From positions 1 through 64,000 of the forward strand of contig NZ_SISB01000013.1 of the NCBI RefSeq assembly GCF_004310295.1: 64,000 bases of DNA, read 5' to 3'. The position numbers and the translations under genes were made by a program. Within the stretch, counting starts at the first letter, position 1, and every line of letters begins with the position of its first letter. The stretch is from Pseudomonas sp. BGI-2. Lineage in GTDB: Bacteria > Pseudomonadota > Gammaproteobacteria > Pseudomonadales > Pseudomonadaceae. Under the pieces are notes generated by a model. It searched no databases. It had not been told where the DNA came from and saw nothing but the letters and a program-made list of their open reading frames with translations. Shown here in pieces: positions 25,378 through 33,871 of this stretch.

Positions 25378-26025
25378 ATGAGTCAGGAAGCCCGTTTTTC
25401 CCGCATGGAGCCGGAGTTGCGCAAGGCCAACCTGATCGAAGCCACGCTGGTTTGCCTCAAGCGCCACGGCTTCCAGGGCGCATCGATCCGCAAGATTTCC
25501 GCCGAGGCCGGTGTCTCGGTCGGGTTGATCAGCCATCATTATTCCGGCAAGGATGAACTGGTGGCCGAAGCTTACCGGGCGATCACCGGTCGTGTCATGA
25601 GTTTGCTGCGCGACGCTATGGAGCATGCGGCGCCCAACGCCCGCGAGCGCTTGTCGGCGTTCTTCCGCGGGTCTTTCTCCGCCGAACTGCTCGACCCGCA
25701 ACTGATCGATGCCTGGCTGGCATTCTGGGGCGCGGTGCGCACGGCGGAGTCAATCAACCTCGCGCACGAGCATTCCTACGGCGAGTACCGCGGCATCTTG
25801 CGCAAGGTCCTGACCGAGCTGGCGCAGGAGGAGGGCTGGGAAAACTTCGACGCCGATCTGGCCGCCATCAGCCTCAGCGCATTGCTCGACGGTTTGTGGC
25901 TGGAGTCGGGCCTCAACCCTGGCACCTTCACCCCGGAGCAAGGCATCCAGATTTGCGAAGCCTGGGTCGATGGATTGCAGGCCGGTGGTCGCCAACGGTT
26001 TTGCGTCCAGACGACGGGCTGTTGA
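25378..26025 (+). CDS. TetR/BetI-like transcriptional regulator
   Basis: A 215-aa TetR-family repressor. The N-terminal helix-turn-helix reads IRKISAEAGVSVGLISHHYS, the BetI-type pattern, followed by a ligand domain rich in aromatic residues (AWLAFWGAVR). ATG 25378 has GGAGAG 8 bases upstream. BetI-like regulators in this genus often sit beside amine- or betaine-related genes; here the neighbours on the left are remnants of such a cluster. Target unknown. Confidence 0.83.
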   Translation: MSQEARFSRMEPELRKANLIEATLVCLKRHGFQGASIRKISAEAGVSVGLISHHYSGKDELVAEAYRAITGRVMSLLRDAMEHAAPNARERLSAFFRGSFSAELLDPQLIDAWLAFWGAVRTAESINLAHEHSYGEYRGILRKVLTELAQEEGWENFDADLAAISLSALLDGLWLESGLNPGTFTPEQGIQICEAWVDGLQAGGRQRFCVQTTGC

Positions 26026-26117
26026 TCGGTCGTTCAGCTGTCGATACTCTCTGGCGCAAAGGCAACAAAACACTCTAATAAGAAACACGCCTTCGGGCAT
26101 ACGCGGGACACCTAGCG

Positions 26118-26834
26118 ATGACTCCTCGAGTACTGATCGTCGATGACGATCCGCTGATTCGCGAACTGCTGCACGCCTACCTGTCCCAGGAAGGTTATGA
26201 CGTGCATTGCGCGGCCACGGCGGAGCTGGCCGACACCTTTCTGGCGAGCCAGACGGTTGATCTGGTGATGCTCGATATCCGCCTGCCGGGTAAGGACGGC
26301 CTGACCCTGACGCGGGAGCTGCGGGTCCGTTCGGAAGTCGGGATCATTCTGATCACCGGGCGCAACGATGAGATCGACCGCATCGTCGGCCTCGAATGCG
26401 GCGCCGATGACTACGTGATCAAACCCCTCAACCCACGCGAGCTGGTGTCCCGGGCGAAAAACCTGATCCGCCGAGTTCGTCACGCGCAGGTGCCTCAACC
26501 GGTAGCGGCCATCGCAAAGCCGGTCAAACAATTTGCCGACTGGGCGCTGGACACCGATCGCCGGCGGCTGATCGACCCCACCGGCAGCGAAACCCTGCTG
26601 ACCCACGGCGAGTACCAGTTGCTCAGCGTATTCCTGCGCAACAGCGGCCATACCTTGAGCCGCGATCAGTTGATGGATCAGATCCGCAACCGCGAGTGGG
26701 TGCCCAATGATCGCTCCATTGACGTGCTGGTCGGACGTCTGCGACGCAAGTTGCACGACGACCCGGCCGAGCCGCAACTGATCATCACCATCCACGGCGC
26801 CGGTTACCTGTTCACCGCCAGCGTGGCGGCTTGA
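26118..26834 (+). CDS. aruR: OmpR-type response regulator (AruR-like)
   Basis: A 238-aa two-component regulator. The receiver domain has the acidic pocket DDD (9-11), phospho-acceptor Asp53 in MLDIRLPG and Lys103 in VIKPL; a winged-helix DNA-binding domain follows (about 140-235, with SRDQLMDQIRN and VLVGRLRRKL). It heads an operon with a periplasmic binding protein and hybrid kinase, with overlapping ends. In P. aeruginosa the AruR/AruS pair controls the neighbouring arginine transaminase genes, which sit beside this operon too. Confidence 0.83.
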   Translation: MTPRVLIVDDDPLIRELLHAYLSQEGYDVHCAATAELADTFLASQTVDLVMLDIRLPGKDGLTLTRELRVRSEVGIILITGRNDEIDRIVGLECGADDYVIKPLNPRELVSRAKNLIRRVRHAQVPQPVAAIAKPVKQFADWALDTDRRRLIDPTGSETLLTHGEYQLLSVFLRNSGHTLSRDQLMDQIRNREWVPNDRSIDVLVGRLRRKLHDDPAEPQLIITIHGAGYLFTASVAA

Positions 26835-26839
26835 GTTTT

Positions 26840-27613
26840 ATGTGGCGGGTGTTTGCGCTGCTGTTGGCGGTGGTCGCGAACAGCGCGATGGCGGCGGAAA
26901 AGATTCGCTACTGCGACTATCCGGTTTACCCGCCGATCTCCTGGAGCGACGGCAAACAGGTGCGCGGCGTGGCCCCAAGTGTGGTGAAAAACCTCTTCGA
27001 AAAACTCGGCTACGAAGTGGAAATCGTTGTGCTCGGCAACTGGAAACGCTGCCTGCTCGACGCGGCCGAAGGCCGGGTCGATGTGGTGTTGGCCTACAAC
27101 ACCGCGCAACGGGAACGGAGCATGATTTTTTCCACGGTGCCGGTGCTGCGTGAAGAGGTCGCGTTGTTTATCAATCGTCAGCGTCCGGTGAAATTCGAGC
27201 GTCTGGAGGACTTGGCCAGTTACCGTGGCGGACTGTTGTTTGGTGAAAGTTACGGCGTGGAATTCGACCACATGGTTGCACAACACCAAAACATCGAGTG
27301 GGTCTCTGACAGCCGCCAGAACTTCGGCAAACTGATCCGCGGGCGCATCGACTTCATCACCTCGGAGCGACGCACCGGCGAGCTCTACGTCGAAAATCTG
27401 CCGGGCGCGCAGGACATCGTCGCATTGCCCACGTCCTTGAGCGTGGACTACCTGCGGATTGCGGTATCACGCCGTTCCCCGCTGGCCAGCCTCATGCCGG
27501 ACATCGATGCGCAACTCAAGCGCATGGTCGATGCCGGAGAGGTCGACCGTTTGCTCAACGAAAGCGAAGTCACCTACCGCGACATGGTCAACCTGCCGGC
27601 GAATTCGCCATGA
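26840..27613 (+). CDS. periplasmic amino-acid-binding-like protein (sensor partner)
   Basis: A 257-aa SBP type 3 protein with a signal peptide ([14 protein letters not shown]). The mature protein opens [14 protein letters not shown] and carries [16 protein letters not shown], the typical binding-protein pattern. There are no transporter genes beside it. It lies between the response-regulator and kinase genes with overlapping or touching ends, so it likely hands a periplasmic signal to the kinase, as TorT does for TorS. TTG 26831 is an alternative start. Confidence 0.8.
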   Translation: MWRVFALLLAVVANSAMAAEKIRYCDYPVYPPISWSDGKQVRGVAPSVVKNLFEKLGYEVEIVVLGNWKRCLLDAAEGRVDVVLAYNTAQRERSMIFSTVPVLREEVALFINRQRPVKFERLEDLASYRGGLLFGESYGVEFDHMVAQHQNIEWVSDSRQNFGKLIRGRIDFITSERRTGELYVENLPGAQDIVALPTSLSVDYLRIAVSRRSPLASLMPDIDAQLKRMVDAGEVDRLLNESEVTYRDMVNLPANSP

Positions 27614-29871
27614 TCCGCGCTCGACCCGGTGGACTGCTGCGGCGTCTGCTGCTGTTCATTCTGTTGTTCAGCCTGTGCTTCACCGTGTTGGCCAGCACCG
27701 TGCAGTTGTACTTCGAATACCGCCGCGAGATGCGCGAGATCGATTCGCGCATGGAGCTGATTCGCGCCGGGTATCTGGCCAGCCTGGAGCGCAGTCTCTG
27801 GGATTTGAACGAGGGACAATTGAATGTGCAGCTGCGCGGGCTGGTGGATTTTTCCGACGTGGCGCGGGTTCGTCTGACCAGCGCGGATTTCGATTTGCTG
27901 CAAGGCAATCCGAGCCCGACAGGACCGCTGCGCATCGAGCGTTTTCAACTGGACTATCAACCGCCGTCCGGGCCGCTACGGCATCTCGGGCAACTGGAAG
28001 TCAGCACTGATCTGGGCGCTGTGCATCAGCGTTTGTATGCCACCGGTTTGACCAGTTTGCTGTGGATGAGCATGTTTCTGTGCGGGCTGGCGGTGGCGCT
28101 ATCGTGGTTGTTTTATCGCTTGGTGACCCGACACCTGCAAGTCATGGCCGAGTTTGCGCGGCGCATCGCCGCCGGTGACTGGTACGAGCCGATGCATTTG
28201 GACAAGCGCCGCAGCCCTCACCCGGATGAGATCGACACCGTCGCCTATGCGCTGGACGACATGCGCCGGGCCATTCTCAGTGACATCGACCGCCGTGAAA
28301 GCGATCGGCTGGCCCTGCAAGACAACCGCGATGAACTGTTCCGGATGGTCGAGCGTCGCACCGCCAGCCTGATGCGTGCCAAGGACGAAGCCGAAGCGGC
28401 CAACCTCGCCAAGTCGCGCTTTCTGGCGACCATGAGCCACGAGTTGCGCACACCGCTCAACGGCATCCTCGGCATGGCTGAATTGCTGCGCGGCGCGAGT
28501 CTGGATGAGCGTGACGGCAAGCGTCTGGATGCGTTGTACAAGGCGGGCGAAGGGTTGCTGTCGATTCTCAATGAAGTGCTGTATTTCGCTCGTTTGGAGG
28601 AAGGTGTCAGCCACCCGGAACCGGTGGATTTTTCGCTCCGCCAGTTGCTGGATGAGGTGCTGACGCTGCTGGAACCGCGCGCTTTGAGCAACGACACGAC
28701 GCTGCATTGCCAGATGGATCCACAGGTCGCTGACCGGCACAACGGGGCCGAACAATTCTTGCGTCAGGTATTGAGCAACTTGCTGGCCAACGCGATCAAG
28801 TTCACCGAGGGCGGAGAGGTTGAAGTCGAGGTCGTGCTATTGGCTCCCATCCCGCAACAGACCGGGCAACGGCTGCGCGTGAGTGTGACGGACAACGGCA
28901 TCGGCATTGCGGCGGCGGTGCAGGAAAAGATTTTCGAGCGCTTCACCCAGGCCAGCGAGGAAGTGGCGCAACGCTTCGGCGGAACCGGTCTCGGACTGGC
29001 CATTTGCAAACATCTGGTGGGGCAGTTGGGCGGGCAGATCGGCGTTGAAAGTGACGTCGGGCGGGGCAGTTGTTTCTGGTTCGAGCTGACATTACTGCCC
29101 TCGACCGGCACCACCGATGTGGCGTCAAGCAGCGAGCCCGGCCAGGCGCTGAAGATTCTGGTGGTCGAAGATGTGGCGCTGAACCGGGATGTGGTCAGCG
29201 GCTTGCTGCAACGGGACGGGCATCAAGTCTGGCTCGCCGAAGACGGCGAACAGGCGCTGACGCAATGCGCCGGGCAGGCGTTCGATTTGATCCTGCTCGA
29301 TGTTCACCTGCCAGGCATCAGTGGCGTCGAGTTGTGCACACTGATCCGCCGCACCGACGGCCCGAACCGCCACTGCCGAATCTTCGCCCTGACCGCCAGC
29401 GTGCAACCGGCGCTGGTGCGCGGTTATCTGGATGCCGGGATGGATGGCATTCTCGCCAAACCGCTGAAACTCGACAATCTGCGTCAGGCGCTGGCCGGGA
29501 ACTCACCCACACTTGCGCAGCAGCCTGATGACGAAACGATGGATTGGCCGCTGCTGGACACTCACCGCACCTTGCTCGGTGAGCAGAAACTTCAGGGATT
29601 GCTGGCGGTGTTGCGCGATTCGATCAGTCAACATCGCGAGGCGCTCACGGAAGCGATCGAGGCCGACGATTGCACCGAAGTCGCTCATCTGGCGCATCGC
29701 CTGGCCGGCAGCAGCGATTCATTGGGCTTTCGTGCACTGGCCAATGTGTTGCGCGCGTTGGAAGAGGCCGCGCTGGTCAACGACGAATCAAGGTTGCGGG
29801 CATTGGCGCCGCAGGTTCATGTGCAATTACGGCATTCGCAACAGACGCTGGCTGACCTGCTGCACACCTGA
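27610..29871 (+). CDS. aruS: hybrid sensor histidine kinase (AruS-like)
   Basis: A 753-aa membrane kinase with two N-terminal membrane helices (about 10-32 and 142-165) flanking a periplasmic sensor, a HAMP-like linker, a dimerisation domain with His277 ([10 protein letters not shown]), a catalytic ATPase domain ([18 protein letters not shown]), a receiver with Asp564 ([10 protein letters not shown]) and a C-terminal HPt with His696 ([10 protein letters not shown]). It starts 4 bases inside the binding-protein gene (ATGA). The His-Asp-His chain would pass phosphate to the AruR-like regulator. Confidence 0.85.
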   Translation: MIRARPGGLLRRLLLFILLFSLCFTVLASTVQLYFEYRREMREIDSRMELIRAGYLASLERSLWDLNEGQLNVQLRGLVDFSDVARVRLTSADFDLLQGNPSPTGPLRIERFQLDYQPPSGPLRHLGQLEVSTDLGAVHQRLYATGLTSLLWMSMFLCGLAVALSWLFYRLVTRHLQVMAEFARRIAAGDWYEPMHLDKRRSPHPDEIDTVAYALDDMRRAILSDIDRRESDRLALQDNRDELFRMVERRTASLMRAKDEAEAANLAKSRFLATMSHELRTPLNGILGMAELLRGASLDERDGKRLDALYKAGEGLLSILNEVLYFARLEEGVSHPEPVDFSLRQLLDEVLTLLEPRALSNDTTLHCQMDPQVADRHNGAEQFLRQVLSNLLANAIKFTEGGEVEVEVVLLAPIPQQTGQRLRVSVTDNGIGIAAAVQEKIFERFTQASEEVAQRFGGTGLGLAICKHLVGQLGGQIGVESDVGRGSCFWFELTLLPSTGTTDVASSSEPGQALKILVVEDVALNRDVVSGLLQRDGHQVWLAEDGEQALTQCAGQAFDLILLDVHLPGISGVELCTLIRRTDGPNRHCRIFALTASVQPALVRGYLDAGMDGILAKPLKLDNLRQALAGNSPTLAQQPDDETMDWPLLDTHRTLLGEQKLQGLLAVLRDSISQHREALTEAIEADDCTEVAHLAHRLAGSSDSLGFRALANVLRALEEAALVNDESRLRALAPQVHVQLRHSQQTLADLLHT

Positions 29872-29896
29872 CGTACAAGTTTGTTACGTCTTTTTA
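29870..29896 (+). terminator. terminator after hybrid kinase
   Basis: GACGTACAA at 29870-29878 pairs with TTGTTACGTC (one bulge) at 29881-29890, followed by TTTTT. It overlaps the stop codon and closes the sensory operon. Confidence 0.7.
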
Positions 29897-29995
29897 CAAC
29901 TTCGATCGTTACGGTCAACGTGAGCTTACATGGTCTTCCAATAATCGAGGCAACCGCCACAGCGCGGTCTTCGAAGCTTATTGGAGATAATAATA

Positions 29996-30061
29996 ATGAA
30001 CGGCCCTAAAGCTGATCCCTCCTCGCGCTCCGCGCACCTCGCTGATGGGGTGCGGACATGA
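29996..30061 (+). CDS. 21-codon leader ORF before the permease
   Basis: A short frame starting ATG 29996 with GGAGA 9 bases upstream encodes a 21-residue peptide that ends GVRT before TGA 30059-30061. That stop overlaps the permease start (ATGA), while the permease itself has only a GGGG-type site. This arrangement suggests that translation of the permease depends on the leader. The peptide is hydrophilic, and its sequence shows no run of one regulatory amino acid, though it ends with an arginine codon. Confidence 0.5.
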   Translation: MNGPKADPSSRSAHLADGVRT

Positions 30062-31470
30062 GCGAATCTACCGAACGTAAAGGCATCCATCTGACCCGCG
30101 CCCTGAAGAGCCGGCACATTTTCATGTTGTCCCTGGGCGGCGTGATTGGCACAGGGCTGTTCATGGGCTCCGGGGTGACGATCAACCAGGGCGGGCCGGT
30201 GGGGGCGATTCTGGCTTATCTGGTCGCCGGTTTCCTGATGTACCTGGTGATGGTTTGCCTGGGCGAACTGTCCGTGCAAATGCCGGTGTCCGGCTCGTTT
30301 CAAACCCATGCGACCAAATTCATCGGGCCAGCCACCGGGTTCATGATCGGCTGGGTGTACTGGATGAGTTGGGCGACGACCGTGGGCCTTGAATTCACGG
30401 CGGCAGGCATGCTGATGGAGCGCTGGTTCCCGACCATTCCGATCTGGTATTGGTCGGCGCTGTTCGTGGTGGTGCTTTTCGGCCTGAATGCGTTGGCGAC
30501 GCGCGCCTTCGGTGAAGCGGAATACTGGTTCTCCGGGATCAAGGTCGCGGCGATTCTCGGTTTTATCGTGGTCGGTGTGTTGGTGATCTTCGGTGCGATC
30601 CCGCTCAGCAGCGGCGCCCCGGCACCGATGATGAGCAACCTGATTGGTGACTCGCTGTTCCCCAACGGCATGTCCGCTGTGTTCGCGGTGATGATGACCG
30701 TGGTCTACGCCTTCCAGGGCTGCGAGATCATGGGCGTGGCCGCCGGCGAAACCGATCAGCCGGAAAAAAGCATCCCGCGCGCCGTTCGCAACGTGGTGTT
30801 CCGCGTGTTGATTTTCTATGTGCTGGCGATCGTGGTGCTATCGGCGATCGTGCCGTGGCAGCAGGCCGGGTTGATGGAAAGTCCGTTCGTGCAGGTGTTC
30901 GACATGGTCGGCATTCCTTATGCGGCCGACCTGATGAACTTCGTGATCCTCACGGCGATTCTGTCGGTGGGCAACTCCGGCCTTTACGCCTCGACGCGCA
31001 TTCTGTGGGCGATGTCGAAGACCGGCATGGCGCCGAAAAGCCTGTCGCCGTTGAGCAAGCGCGGCGTGCCATTGCGGGCGCTGAGCATCACCTTGTGCTT
31101 CGCGCTGGTGTCGTTGATGACCAGCTTCGTCGCGGCGGACACGCTGTTCATGGTGCTGATGGCGGTGAGCGGCATGTCCGGTACGGTGACCTGGATTGTG
31201 ATCGCACTGGCGCAGTACAAATTCCGCAAGGCTTACCTGCGCGATGGCGGCAAGCTCAGCGATCTGAAATACCGCGCGCCGTGGTTCCCGCTGCTGCCGC
31301 TGACGTGCATTGCGTTGTGCTGCTCGCTGTTCGTGTTCCTGGCACTGGATGAGACGCAGCGTCCTTCGTTGTATTGGGGCTTTGGGTTTATCGCGGTGTG
31401 CTACGCCGCGTATTTCCTGACCCAACGCAAACGCCAGGCGGTGCTGGCGCCGAGCTTGCCGACGGCGTAA
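30058..31470 (+). CDS. amino acid permease of the APC superfamily
   Basis: A 470-aa transporter with 12 hydrophobic segments. The N-terminal hallmark HIFMLSLGGVIGTGLFMGSG and the following SGSFQTHATKFIGPATGF match the AAT branch of proton-coupled amino acid permeases. It lies between the AruRS-type sensory operon and the arginine catabolic genes, in the same relative place as PA4981 of P. aeruginosa, so arginine or a related guanidino compound is the likely cargo. Its start overlaps the 21-codon leader. Confidence 0.85.
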   Translation: MSESTERKGIHLTRALKSRHIFMLSLGGVIGTGLFMGSGVTINQGGPVGAILAYLVAGFLMYLVMVCLGELSVQMPVSGSFQTHATKFIGPATGFMIGWVYWMSWATTVGLEFTAAGMLMERWFPTIPIWYWSALFVVVLFGLNALATRAFGEAEYWFSGIKVAAILGFIVVGVLVIFGAIPLSSGAPAPMMSNLIGDSLFPNGMSAVFAVMMTVVYAFQGCEIMGVAAGETDQPEKSIPRAVRNVVFRVLIFYVLAIVVLSAIVPWQQAGLMESPFVQVFDMVGIPYAADLMNFVILTAILSVGNSGLYASTRILWAMSKTGMAPKSLSPLSKRGVPLRALSITLCFALVSLMTSFVAADTLFMVLMAVSGMSGTVTWIVIALAQYKFRKAYLRDGGKLSDLKYRAPWFPLLPLTCIALCCSLFVFLALDETQRPSLYWGFGFIAVCYAAYFLTQRKRQAVLAPSLPTA

Positions 31471-31493
31471 CCGCACACACCAAGACAAAACCA

Positions 31494-31613
31494 TGTGGGA
31501 GCGAACTGTGGCGAGGGGATTTATCCCCGTTGGACTGCGAAGCAGGCCCATTTTTTGGGGGCGGCTGCGCCACCCAACGGGGATACATCCCCTCGCCACA
31601 GCTCACTCCCACA
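31494..31613. repeat. REP-like inverted pair, second type
   Basis: GTGGCGAGGGGATTTATCCCC and GGGGATACATCCCCTCGCCAC (one mismatch) face each other, with outer TGTGGGAGC/CTCCCACA arms. This is a different repeat class from the CGCGGGCAAGC type elsewhere in the window. Confidence 0.85.
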
Positions 31614-31847
31614 GTCGTTTGTGGAGGGCTGTAAATCGTCGATCCCGCACGCAGTTGTTCAAAGTTGTAACAGCGCGGTTGCTGCAAAACCGTATCTCTT
31701 GAATTAATTCAATAAAAACAATTACTTACTAAGTAAATGTGACTGTTACAGCCAATTTCCTCGCCAATTGCCGTCTTACTGAACACTCGTTTAGTATGAC
31801 CTCAAGTCGCATCACCTCAGGCCAAACACAATAATTCGAGGATTCGC
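31614..31847. promoter_or_regulatory. promoter region of the catabolic operon
   Basis: Three inverted repeats crowd this A/T-rich leader: TTGAATTAATTCAA (perfect, 31699-31712), TTACTTA-C-TAAGTAA (31722-31736) and ACTGAAC-ACTC-GTTTAGT (31778-31795, one mismatch). They are plausible operator sites for the long operon that starts at 31848. GAGG at 31838-31841 is its ribosome site. Confidence 0.6.
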
Positions 31848-32639
31848 ATGACTACTCACATTTCTCTTCTGTGCCAGGTAAAAGCCGGTGTGGCCTGGAT
31901 CACCCTCGATCGTGCCGCCCAGCGCAATGCGCTGGACATTCCAACCCTGAAAAACCTGCACACCTTGCTCGATGAGTTCAACGCCGATCCCGCCGTTCGA
32001 GTCGTTGTGCTGACCGGCAGCGGCCGCAGCTTCTGCGCCGGAGCCGACCTCGCCGAGTGGGCGGAAGCAGAAGCTCGCGGTGCCCTCGAAAGTTACGGCT
32101 GGACCGAAACCGCCCACGCACTGATGAGCCGTTTATACAGCCTCGAAAAACCGACCATCGCCGCGATCAATGGCACGGCCGTCGGCGCCGGGATGGACCT
32201 GACGCTGTGCTGCGACTTGCGTATTGCCGCGCAATCAGCACGGTTCAAGGCCGGCTACACCAGCATGGCCTACTCGCCGGACGCCGGTGCCAGTTGGCAT
32301 TTGCCACGCCTGATCGGCACTGAACAAGCCAAGCGTCTGCTGTTTCTCGACGAAATGTGGAGCGCCGAGCGTGCCTTGGCTGCCGGCCTCGTCGGCGAAG
32401 TCTGCGCCGATGATCAACTGCACGACGTGACCACTGAATTGGCCACGCGCCTGGCCAACGGTCCGACGTTCGCTTTCGCCCAGACCAAAAAACTCATGCG
32501 CGAAGGCGCCCAGCGCAGCCTACCGGAGCAACTGCAAGCCGAGCTCGCCGCCGGCCTGCTCTGCGGTCGCAGCCAGGACGGCGCCGAAGCCTTGCGCGCC
32601 GCCATCGAAAAACGCCCGGCCCACTTCAGCGGCCAATAA
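31848..32639 (+). CDS. crotonase-fold enoyl-CoA hydratase/isomerase-like protein
   Basis: A 263-aa crotonase-family protein. The oxyanion-hole segments SGRSFCAGADL and NGTAVGAGMDL are present. The two catalytic glutamates of classical enoyl-CoA hydratase are not: the first is Asp (in GAGMDLTL) and the second falls at Tyr in FKAGYTSMAY. The following YSPDAGASWHLPR looks more like the PaaG-type isomerase branch. It is the first gene of the operon with an acyl-CoA dehydrogenase and an acyl-CoA synthetase. Confidence 0.82.
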   Translation: MTTHISLLCQVKAGVAWITLDRAAQRNALDIPTLKNLHTLLDEFNADPAVRVVVLTGSGRSFCAGADLAEWAEAEARGALESYGWTETAHALMSRLYSLEKPTIAAINGTAVGAGMDLTLCCDLRIAAQSARFKAGYTSMAYSPDAGASWHLPRLIGTEQAKRLLFLDEMWSAERALAAGLVGEVCADDQLHDVTTELATRLANGPTFAFAQTKKLMREGAQRSLPEQLQAELAAGLLCGRSQDGAEALRAAIEKRPAHFSGQ

Positions 32640-32692
32640 GCCCGGTGGCTTGCCCCGTACACCTACTCAGCACATGAACAACAGGTAGCCCC

Positions 32693-33853
32693 ATGAATTT
32701 CCAACTGACCCAAGAACAAGAAATGTTGGTGGACGCGGTACGCAGCTTTGTCGCCAAGGAACTGCTACCTCATGAGGAAGCGGTCGACCGCGCCGACGAA
32801 GTCTCCCCCGAGTTGGCGGCACAGATTCGTGGCAAGGCGATTGCGGCGGGTTTCTATGCCTTCAACATGCCGGAAGAAGTGGGCGGTGGCGGCCTCGATT
32901 ACCTGTCCCAGGCGCTGATCGAACGCGAGCTGTCCAAGGTGTCATGGGCGCTGCATGTGTTCGTCGCGCGGCCGTCGAAAATCCTCATGGCCTGCACCGA
33001 CGAGCAGATCAACGACTACCTGCTGCCGTGCATCCAGGGCGAGAAGATCGATTGCTTCGCGCTGACCGAACCGGGCGCCGGTTCCGATGCCAACGCGATC
33101 AAGACCCGCGCCGTGCGCGACGGCGATGACTTCGTTCTCAATGGCAGCAAGCACTTCATCAGCCACGCCGGGCACGCCGATTTCGCCATCGTTTTCGCCG
33201 TCACCGACACCTACGAGCACAACGGCCGCAAACGCAACGCCGTGACCTCGTTCCTGGTCGATCGCGACACGCCGGGCATGACCATTCGCCGTGGACCCAA
33301 GTGCGTGAGCAACCGCGGTTACCACACTTTTGAAATGTTCTTCGACGACTGCCGCGTACCGGCCAATAAGGTACTGGGCGAAGTCGGCAAGGGCTGGGAC
33401 GTGGCCAACGCCTGGCTCACCGCCGGGCGGGTGATGGTCGCGGCCAACTGCGTCGGCCAGGCACAACGCGCGCTCGACGTGTCGCTGCAATGGGCCGCGG
33501 ATCGCAAGCAGTTCGGTCAGCCGATCGGCACCTATCAGGGCATCTCGTTCAAGCTCGCCGACATGGTCACGCAGATCCGCGCGGCCGAACTGCTGACCTT
33601 GTACACCGCCTGGAAAATGGACCAGGGCACCATGACCGATGGCGAGGCCGGTATGGCCAAGTTGTTCGCCAGTGAAGTGCTCGGCAAGGTCGCCGATGAG
33701 GCGGTGCAGATCTTTGGCGGCATGGGCCTGATGGATGAATGCCCGGTGGAACGCATCTGGCGTAACGCGCGGATCGAGCGTGTCTGGGAAGGCACCTCGG
33801 AGATCCAGCGTCACATCATTTCCCGCGAATTGCTGCGGCCACTGTTGCGCTGA
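32693..33853 (+). CDS. acyl-CoA dehydrogenase
   Basis: A 386-aa FAD enzyme that makes alpha,beta-unsaturated acyl-CoA. The FAD-binding stretch CFALTEPGAGSDANAIKT is readable, and the catalytic base is the Glu of RVWEGTSEIQRHI near the C-terminus. Together with the preceding crotonase and following acyl-CoA synthetase it forms a three-step set acting on a CoA-linked acid. Its counterpart in P. aeruginosa lies in the same aru neighbourhood. Substrate not known. Confidence 0.88.
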   Translation: MNFQLTQEQEMLVDAVRSFVAKELLPHEEAVDRADEVSPELAAQIRGKAIAAGFYAFNMPEEVGGGGLDYLSQALIERELSKVSWALHVFVARPSKILMACTDEQINDYLLPCIQGEKIDCFALTEPGAGSDANAIKTRAVRDGDDFVLNGSKHFISHAGHADFAIVFAVTDTYEHNGRKRNAVTSFLVDRDTPGMTIRRGPKCVSNRGYHTFEMFFDDCRVPANKVLGEVGKGWDVANAWLTAGRVMVAANCVGQAQRALDVSLQWAADRKQFGQPIGTYQGISFKLADMVTQIRAAELLTLYTAWKMDQGTMTDGEAGMAKLFASEVLGKVADEAVQIFGGMGLMDECPVERIWRNARIERVWEGTSEIQRHIISRELLRPLLR

Positions 33854-33871
33854 TCCGCCCGGAGAACTGCT

